A stretch of 10,148 nucleotides of DNA from Candidatus Kerfeldbacteria bacterium (GTDB taxonomy: Bacteria; Patescibacteriota; Patescibacteriia; SBBC01; CAIJZX01), in the NCBI GenBank assembly GCA_016217865.1, contig JACRFO010000093.1, forward strand, positions 1 through 10,148, read 5' to 3'. The notes below the pieces were generated by a model. That model worked only from the letters and a program-made list of their open reading frames with translations, was not told where the DNA came from and did not search any database. Both the position numbers and the translations under genes were made by a program. Positions 5,939 through 10,148 of this stretch are shown here, one piece after another. Positions within the stretch are counted from its first letter, which is position 1. Every line of letters starts with the position of its first letter.

Positions 5939-7696
5939 CTACAGGTGTGACTCGAGGAGTTCGGCTTTGCGTTTGCCGATCGCCGCGACGATTTCTTCGT
6001 GGGAGGCGGCTTGGATCTGACGTAGCGTTCCGAAATGGCGGAGGAGCGTGCGGCGCGTATCATCGCCCAAACCAGGAATTTCATCGAGCCGCGAACGGGT
6101 GGTCTCGCGACGATGCTTGTGACGGTAGAAGCCGATCGCGAAGCGGTGGGCTTCGTCGCGAATGTTTTGGATGAGGAACAGCTCTTGGGAATCGACTGGG
6201 AGCTTGAGTGAGGTTGGCCGGCCGGGGATAAAGAGCTCTTCTTCAACTTTTGCAAGGGCGACAACCGGAACGTGCTGTAGTAATCCCGGGACGTTACGGA
6301 GGACCACAGATAGTTGCGGCTTACCGCCATCGAGGATGATGAGATTGGGGAGTGGCCAGCCGGATTCGTCATGTCGCGCGAAGCGGCGTTGCAGCACTTC
6401 CGCCAGCCGGTGCATGTCATCAGGGATTTTCGTATTCTTGATAGTGAATTTTCGGTAGTCGGATTTCTTCGGCACGCCATGTTCGAATACGACCATCGAT
6501 CCGACCGCGTGCTGCCCTTGGAAATTCGATATGTCGTACATCTCAATCCGCTGCGGTGGGCCGTCCAGCTGCAGTGCGTGGGCCAACTCTTGTAATCCTA
6601 GTCGCGCTTTGGCTTCAGCCGATAGCCATTTACCCTGTTCGCGTTCGAGGAAGTCGGCGGCGTTTTCTTGCCCCATCAGCAGCAGCTTTCGTTTCAATCC
6701 GCGCTGGGCCCGCTCGATTCGTAACTGCAAAGCATTGCCGGTGTTAGCCGGCAGCTCAACCGGGACGTAGAGGTGTTTCGGGTGGACGGTCGACTGACTG
6801 TAGTATTGGGTGATGAATGCCGCGATCACATCGGCGTCGGTTTGATCGAGGACGTGCTGAAGCATGAACTGATCGCGTTGGACGAGCTTGCCTTGCCGAA
6901 TTTGAAAGAGGTTGACGGCCGCAATGTCATCACGGCGAGCGAAACTCACGACGTCGAAGGAGTCGCGCCGCGGCGTGACGACGGTTTGTTGTTCGATGAC
7001 GTGTTCGAGGGCTTGCCACCGATCGCGGAGCAGCGCGGCTGTTTCGAAATCACGCTTCGACGCTGCCGTCTGCATGTCGCGGCGCAGGTTTTTTAACGTG
7101 TCACCCGTTTTTCCTTCGAGGAAGTCGATCAAGCGGCGGACAACGCTCTGATACCGTTGCTCGCTCCCAGGTCCGACATCGTGTCCAAGACAGCGACCGA
7201 GGTGCGAATCAAAACAGGGTATTTCTGGTTTGTTGTTGCAGCTCTTGTAGGGGAACAACCGTTTCAAGAGACGCATGGTTCGCCGGACGGCCAAACCTGA
7301 TGTGTATGGTCCGAAGTACCGACTACCGTCAATCGTGACCCGACGGACGGTGCTGACTTGCGGAAATCGATCGCGCAGCGCGATTTTGATGTACTGGAAA
7401 AACTTATCGTCTTTGAGTATGACGTTGTACTTCGGCCGGTACTTCTTAATCAGGGTCGACTCGAGGAGGAGCGCCTCTGTTTCTGAACGGACGAGAATAT
7501 GTTCGATGCGCGCAATCTCATCGAGCATGATTTGCTTGGCTGCCGACAAGTTGGCCTTCGGTCGGAAGTACGATGACACACGCGAGCGGAGCTTGATCGC
7601 TTTTCCGACGTAGATGACCGCGTGGGCCTCGTTGTGGTAGAGGTAGACGCCTGGTTTTTGCGGGAGCGACTTGATGTACCGCTGATGGTCAACCAT
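5939..7696 (-). CDS. uvrC: UvrABC excinuclease subunit C
   Basis: A 585-residue UvrC, the nuclease that makes both incisions in nucleotide excision repair after UvrA/UvrB find the lesion. The GIY-YIG domain (about 12-95) shows PGVYLY, IYVGKA with Y29 and G31, R39 and E79. A UVR motif for UvrB binding lies at about 200-235. The RNase H-like endonuclease domain has the triad D388 (YDISNF), D456 (ILDGGKPQ) and H517 (RDEAHRFA). Helix-hairpin-helix DNA binding is at the C-terminus (about 537-585). Of the four cysteines that bind the iron-sulfur cluster reported for E. coli UvrC, only C153, C161 and C169 are matched; the fourth position is D173. I chose ATG 7696: a TTG at 7714 is in frame but overlaps the -10 box. 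TAG stop. Confidence 0.97.
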   Translation of the reverse strand: MVDHQRYIKSLPQKPGVYLYHNEAHAVIYVGKAIKLRSRVSSYFRPKANLSAAKQIMLDEIARIEHILVRSETEALLLESTLIKKYRPKYNVILKDDKFFQYIKIALRDRFPQVSTVRRVTIDGSRYFGPYTSGLAVRRTMRLLKRLFPYKSCNNKPEIPCFDSHLGRCLGHDVGPGSEQRYQSVVRRLIDFLEGKTGDTLKNLRRDMQTAASKRDFETAALLRDRWQALEHVIEQQTVVTPRRDSFDVVSFARRDDIAAVNLFQIRQGKLVQRDQFMLQHVLDQTDADVIAAFITQYYSQSTVHPKHLYVPVELPANTGNALQLRIERAQRGLKRKLLLMGQENAADFLEREQGKWLSAEAKARLGLQELAHALQLDGPPQRIEMYDISNFQGQHAVGSMVVFEHGVPKKSDYRKFTIKNTKIPDDMHRLAEVLQRRFARHDESGWPLPNLIILDGGKPQLSVVLRNVPGLLQHVPVVALAKVEEELFIPGRPTSLKLPVDSQELFLIQNIRDEAHRFAIGFYRHKHRRETTRSRLDEIPGLGDDTRRTLLRHFGTLRQIQAASHEEIVAAIGKRKAELLESHL

Positions 7697-7702
7697 GCTG
7701 GT

Positions 7703-7711
7703 AGTATAGCA
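7703..7711 (-). promoter_or_regulatory. Extended -10 promoter giving a probably leaderless uvrC mRNA
   Basis: Minus strand TGC then TATACT (7708-7703), an extended -10. Only 6 nt separate it from the ATG, so transcription should begin at or next to the A of the start codon. No good -35 is seen. The same arrangement precedes truD. Confidence 0.65.
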
Positions 7712-7761
7712 CAAAAATGGCCTTTTTTAGCCAAAAAATGAATCCATCGAGACTGTGGACC

Positions 7762-7790
7762 TTGACTTTTTCGGGTTGGGGGAGTACTAT
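7762..7790 (+). promoter_or_regulatory. Promoter for the GC-rich cassette gene
   Basis: Plus strand TTGACT (7762-7767), 17-bp spacer, TACTAT (7785-7790). Predicted start near 7797, leader ~167 nt. It is divergent from the uvrC promoter 50 bp away. Confidence 0.65.
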
Positions 7791-7872
7791 ACGGGGTCAC
7801 GATTTCGGTGCCACTATGCACTGAAACACGTGGTCACAGCACTCTCTTTACAACCTTCCACTCTAGCAACAC

Positions 7873-7956
7873 CGCCTCTCCCGAGGCGTGATGCATACGT
7901 CCTGCAGTTCACCGCAGCACCCACCCCCTAGCCAACCCTACCCGGTTGGAAGGAGG
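7873..7956 (+). promoter_or_regulatory. Structured, C-rich leader with a perfect Shine-Dalgarno
   Basis: The leader has a hairpin CGCCTC/GAGGCG with loop TCCC (7873-7888) and a second, CCAACC/GGTTGG with a 6-nt loop (7932-7949). The second stem ends exactly where AAGGAGG (7950-7956) begins, 7 nt before the ATG. This is the only canonical Shine-Dalgarno in the window and it fixes the start at 7964. The hairpin could hold the site open or control access to it (inference). The stretch 7850-7945 is markedly rich in C. Confidence 0.6.
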
Positions 7957-7963
7957 CTCTACC

Positions 7964-8509
7964 ATGAAGTGCTCGATCCCGCAGGTCCCCGTCGTCCTCG
8001 TCATCGGCCAGTCGCCGTCCGTCGAGTCCGGCATCAACGAGCTCCCGCGCAACGAGGAGCAGATCCAGCTCCGGCACCTCCTCGAGGCGCAGAAGCTGAA
8101 CATCCCGGTCGGCACCATGACCGCGGGATTCGTCGACACGGGCGCGCAGCTCGTGAACAACGTGGAGCTCAACACCCGCGAGCTCCTGTCGAACCTGGCG
8201 GCGCTCGGGTACAAGCTCGTCAACGTCAACTCGGCGCCGAAGACGACCCGCGACGGCAAGAAGTACACCGTCGTCTACGCGACCTTCGCGGTCAACGTCA
8301 ACCCGACCAGCACGGTCACGGACACGGCTGCGGCCTGGGTCGCGGACGCGCTGAACCGGACGTACGTCCACACGACCGTGTGGCTCAACCCCGACCCGCA
8401 GGACGCGGCCACCAAGAAGAACGTGACCGTCATCCTCAACAGCGGCAGGCTCGGCGGCGGCACGGTCGAGGTCCTCGAGTTCGAGGTCGTGACGCCGGCG
8501 ACGGCGTGA
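7964..8509 (+). CDS. Unknown 181-residue protein with extreme GC-ending codon use
   Basis: I do not recognise this protein. It begins MKCSIPQVPVVLVIG and has no signal peptide or transmembrane segment. The first ~70 residues look alpha/beta. A middle segment, LLSNLAALGYKLVNVNS followed by GKKYTVVYATF, vaguely recalls small DUF4177-like domains (helix, G-[YW]-x-L-V strand, second strand); this is a weak hint only. The second half is rich in Val, Thr, Asn and Asp and predicts mostly beta structure. Of 181 sense codons only two (GGA, GCT) end in A or T, a GC3 of ~99%, while the first 41 codons of truD give about two thirds. It has its own promoter, structured leader, perfect Shine-Dalgarno and downstream hairpin, so it is a self-contained unit. 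Recent transfer from a high-GC source, or very strong codon selection in an abundant protein, are the two main explanations. TGA stop. Confidence 0.85.
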   Translation: MKCSIPQVPVVLVIGQSPSVESGINELPRNEEQIQLRHLLEAQKLNIPVGTMTAGFVDTGAQLVNNVELNTRELLSNLAALGYKLVNVNSAPKTTRDGKKYTVVYATFAVNVNPTSTVTDTAAAWVADALNRTYVHTTVWLNPDPQDAATKKNVTVILNSGRLGGGTVEVLEFEVVTPATA

Positions 8510-8515
8510 ACACAG

Positions 8516-8537
8516 CGAGCTGACCTCGGTCAGCTCG
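8516..8537 (+). terminator. Strong hairpin after the GC-rich gene
   Basis: A perfect 9-bp stem CGAGCTGAC/GTCAGCTCG with loop CTCG, starting 7 nt after the stop codon. There is no U-run, so it may be a terminator of the kind seen in high-GC bacteria or an mRNA 3'-end stabiliser. Confidence 0.5.
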
Positions 8538-8569
8538 AACGTCAAGAGTGGAAGTTTCGCTCTGTCTCG

Positions 8570-8599
8570 TAGCCGGTGTCCCCTAACAAGGCCCGGCTA
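8570..8599. terminator. Possible bidirectional terminator between convergent genes
   Basis: A 7-bp stem TAGCCGG/CCGGCTA around a 16-nt loop that can pair further inside, 15 bp past the truD stop. It is followed by ATTTGAT on the plus strand. U-runs are short, so termination strength is uncertain. Confidence 0.4.
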
Positions 8600-8614
8600 T
8601 TTGATATCCAAAAA

Positions 8615-10018
8615 TTACTCCTCGACCGCAACTTCCTTGGTCGTGAAGTACTGTGCCCAGCCTCGTTTCAATTCGGCGACGGTTCCAGTACCCAAGAGCT
8701 GCTTCGCATCAATATCATCGGCTTTGATCCAGGCTGGCGCCGGCTGACCGCTCTCGATCGTAAAGAGGTTCATCAGGACCGTCGTCGCGTAGGCCCCGGC
8801 CGGTAAGTCGAACGACAAGATGACGCCAGCTGGAATGGATAGTGCACCATGCATGACTGGCTGGATGCGAGTTTGGACGTAACGCGTTTGCGGGCGGATG
8901 AAAGGGAGGGGACGAAGATAGGTAATAAAGTGTTCCGGGATCTGATCTTGCTCCAGCAGTCCGCGGTATGGGGCCAGGTCTGCCGGTTGGCTACTCAATG
9001 GAATCGGCAGGGCATTCGGTAACGGTTGCTGGTTCGTGACCAGGTCCGAGATAGTCTGGTTCACCAGCCAACTCGTATAGGCATAGACCCACAGCCGGGT
9101 TTGTTCTTGAATAGCTGTGAGCGCGCCAACCCAGTCGTCGGGATGCTGCTGGAGGTGACGGACGACGGTGAGTTCATGCTGGAAGGTGTAGGGATACTGT
9201 CCGTACAGTTCAGTGGCAAATGCCCAGTCGCCATACTGTTGGCCGACCGCCTCGCGGATAGCGGCGACGTACTTCCGTTCGCTAGCGTTCGTGTCGGTCA
9301 GAAAACTCTTGATCGTTTGGTTGTACTGACCTTGGAGAATCGTGCGGCCGAAGAAATGACTAAGCCAACGACTACCGAAGCGTTGCGGTCCGAAGTAGTT
9401 GAGTACCCCGGCGCTGATTTGTCGGACGTGGCCATCCAATTCAGATTGGACGACCGGTTCGGGCGTGCGGATCGTTAATGTGAAGCGATTGCCGCGGAGT
9501 TCACCGGTGCTAACGGCGCCAGAACCGTAGCGGAGATTCTTTAGAATGACGTTGTCAACGTGTAACGCTAATGCTTGATCAGCCGGTACACCGCGCAGGC
9601 TGATGTTCTGGCTGGTGACAGCGCCGCCGTCTTTCAGGCCGGCGTAGCCGATCTGCTTCCGGTCAATCTTCAAGGCGAGCGCTAACCGTTCAAGCGCTTC
9701 CGGCGTGGCGATGCCGATTTTGATGAGCTGGCAGTAGAGTGTCCGGTGATCCGTATGATCAATCAGCGGTACACTGGCGGGTTCGATGGTCGCGACCGTC
9801 CCGGCCTGGTCAATCTCTTCGACGATGAAATCCTCCGGTCGAAAACGGATGTAGCCGGTTGGCAGTTGATCGGGAATCGTGGTGATCCCAATGTGGCGAA
9901 GGATGTCTTGGTGTTGGAACGCGCCGATGCGTTCATACTGGTCAGGCTGTTCAGTCCGGAGGCGTTTGATTGACGCCTGTTCGGCCAGCCAGGCCTCATG
10001 ACTGCGGTGGTATTCCAT
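8615..10018 (-). CDS. truD: tRNA pseudouridine synthase D (TruD/Pus7 family)
   Basis: A 467-residue TruD, which makes pseudouridine at position 13 in the D arm of certain tRNAs. The family motif GYAGLKDGGAVTSQ carries the catalytic Asp at D130. NYFGPQRFG is at 207-215, and the N-terminal RPEDFIVEEI at 60-69 is typical. It is longer than E. coli TruD (349 residues) because of extra N-terminal and middle segments, closer in size to archaeal/eukaryotic relatives. I chose the ATG at 10018. The frame stays open to 10120, but that extension crosses a promoter and is low-complexity, while an extended -10 box sits 6 nt before 10018. No Shine-Dalgarno. TAA stop, convergent with the GC-rich gene. Confidence 0.95.
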   Translation of the reverse strand: MEYHRSHEAWLAEQASIKRLRTEQPDQYERIGAFQHQDILRHIGITTIPDQLPTGYIRFRPEDFIVEEIDQAGTVATIEPASVPLIDHTDHRTLYCQLIKIGIATPEALERLALALKIDRKQIGYAGLKDGGAVTSQNISLRGVPADQALALHVDNVILKNLRYGSGAVSTGELRGNRFTLTIRTPEPVVQSELDGHVRQISAGVLNYFGPQRFGSRWLSHFFGRTILQGQYNQTIKSFLTDTNASERKYVAAIREAVGQQYGDWAFATELYGQYPYTFQHELTVVRHLQQHPDDWVGALTAIQEQTRLWVYAYTSWLVNQTISDLVTNQQPLPNALPIPLSSQPADLAPYRGLLEQDQIPEHFITYLRPLPFIRPQTRYVQTRIQPVMHGALSIPAGVILSFDLPAGAYATTVLMNLFTIESGQPAPAWIKADDIDAKQLLGTGTVAELKRGWAQYFTTKEVAVEE

Positions 10019-10024
10019 GCCGAT

Positions 10025-10033
10025 AGTGTACCA
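10025..10033 (-). promoter_or_regulatory. Extended -10 promoter giving a probably leaderless truD mRNA
   Basis: Minus strand TGG then TACACT (10030-10025), followed after 6 nt by the ATG. Spacing is identical to that at uvrC. No good -35 is present. Confidence 0.6.
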
Positions 10034-10058
10034 CAGGAACGGGTCGACCCCGGGGCGC

Positions 10059-10087
10059 TTGACCGGTCTTGACGGGGGGTGTATACT
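10059..10087 (+). promoter_or_regulatory. Promoter for the gene leaving the right edge
   Basis: Plus strand TTGACC (10059-10064), 17-bp spacer containing a run of six G, TATACT (10082-10087). Predicted start near 10094, ~25 nt before the ATG at 10119. Divergent from truD. Confidence 0.75.
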
Positions 10088-10118
10088 GGCCCAAGTCTTT
10101 TGGCTATTTTTTTCTACC

Positions 10119-10148
10119 ATGGCCCCAGCGAAAGTTCGGAAGACGGCA
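10119..10148 (+). CDS. Start of an unidentified gene, cut by the window edge
   Basis: The ATG at 10119 opens ten codons reading MAPAKVRKTA. The basic start could suit a nucleic-acid-binding protein, but ten residues are too few to identify it. Support comes from the strong promoter just upstream. The short leader has a T-run and no Shine-Dalgarno. Confidence 0.45.
   Translation, partial: MAPAKVRKTA

Noticed and set aside
5931..5949. Terminator at the end of uvrC
   Set aside because: CACACC/GGTGTG forms a 6-bp hairpin over the stop codon, but it lacks a U-run and abuts the secG promoter, so the evidence is too weak for a terminator call.
1951..8509. UGA recoded as glycine (Gracilibacteria/Absconditabacteria code)
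   Set aside because: UGA ends the first HAD gene and the GC-rich gene at natural C-termini, and no conserved gene shows an internal UGA.
7888..8545. Long overlapping open frames on both strands around the GC-rich gene
   Set aside because: GC-rich sequence rarely contains stop codons, so such shadows are expected. Only the frame from 7964 has a Shine-Dalgarno and a balanced protein composition; the others are Arg/Pro/Asp-rich low-complexity.
10019..10120. 34-residue N-terminal extension of TruD
   Set aside because: It overlaps the promoter of the divergent gene and the TruD -10 box, and adds no conserved sequence.

Overview
The window looks like a piece of a Candidate Phyla Radiation (Patescibacteria) chromosome with moderate GC. 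This is an inference from the gene set and style. It carries RNase J with a basic N-terminal tail, a membrane-anchored family 5 solute-binding protein in an operon with secG, a short intact UvrC, TruD, close packing, and almost no Shine-Dalgarno sites. UGA is used as a normal stop codon, which argues against the recoded Gracilibacteria/Absconditabacteria lineages. I cannot place it more precisely.

Layout, left to right. (1) 1-1947, minus: RNase J, cut at its C-terminus by the window edge, with a strong promoter and a ~175-nt leader that folds into three hairpins. (2) 1951-3804, minus: two different HAD phosphatases, one intact tRNA-Leu(CAG), and several broken tRNA-Leu pieces. These are a 58-nt 3' half, a degenerate 3' end and a 19-nt 5' end with its own promoter-like sequence. 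GC-rich inverted repeats lie on both sides of the intact tRNA. (3) 3805-5921, minus: secG and the solute-binding protein, overlapping by 14 bp behind one promoter. (4) 5939-7711, minus: uvrC, probably leaderless. (5) 7762-8537, plus: a self-contained cassette of promoter, structured leader, perfect Shine-Dalgarno, a 181-residue unknown protein and a strong hairpin. Only 2 of its 181 sense codons end in A or T. (6) 8570-10033, minus: truD, also probably leaderless, convergent with the cassette. (7) 10059-10148, plus: a promoter and the first ten codons of a gene leaving the window.

Most genes are housekeeping: RNA turnover (RNase J), tRNA modification (TruD), excision repair (UvrC) and Sec export (SecG). 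Two places stand out. The cassette at 7762-8537 differs from everything around it in codon use, strand and translation signal. The tRNA-Leu region at 2572-3791 looks like the scar of repeated integration or recombination at a tRNA gene. Both are candidates for accessory or mobile DNA, but I see no integrase, transposase, CRISPR array or recognisable defence gene.
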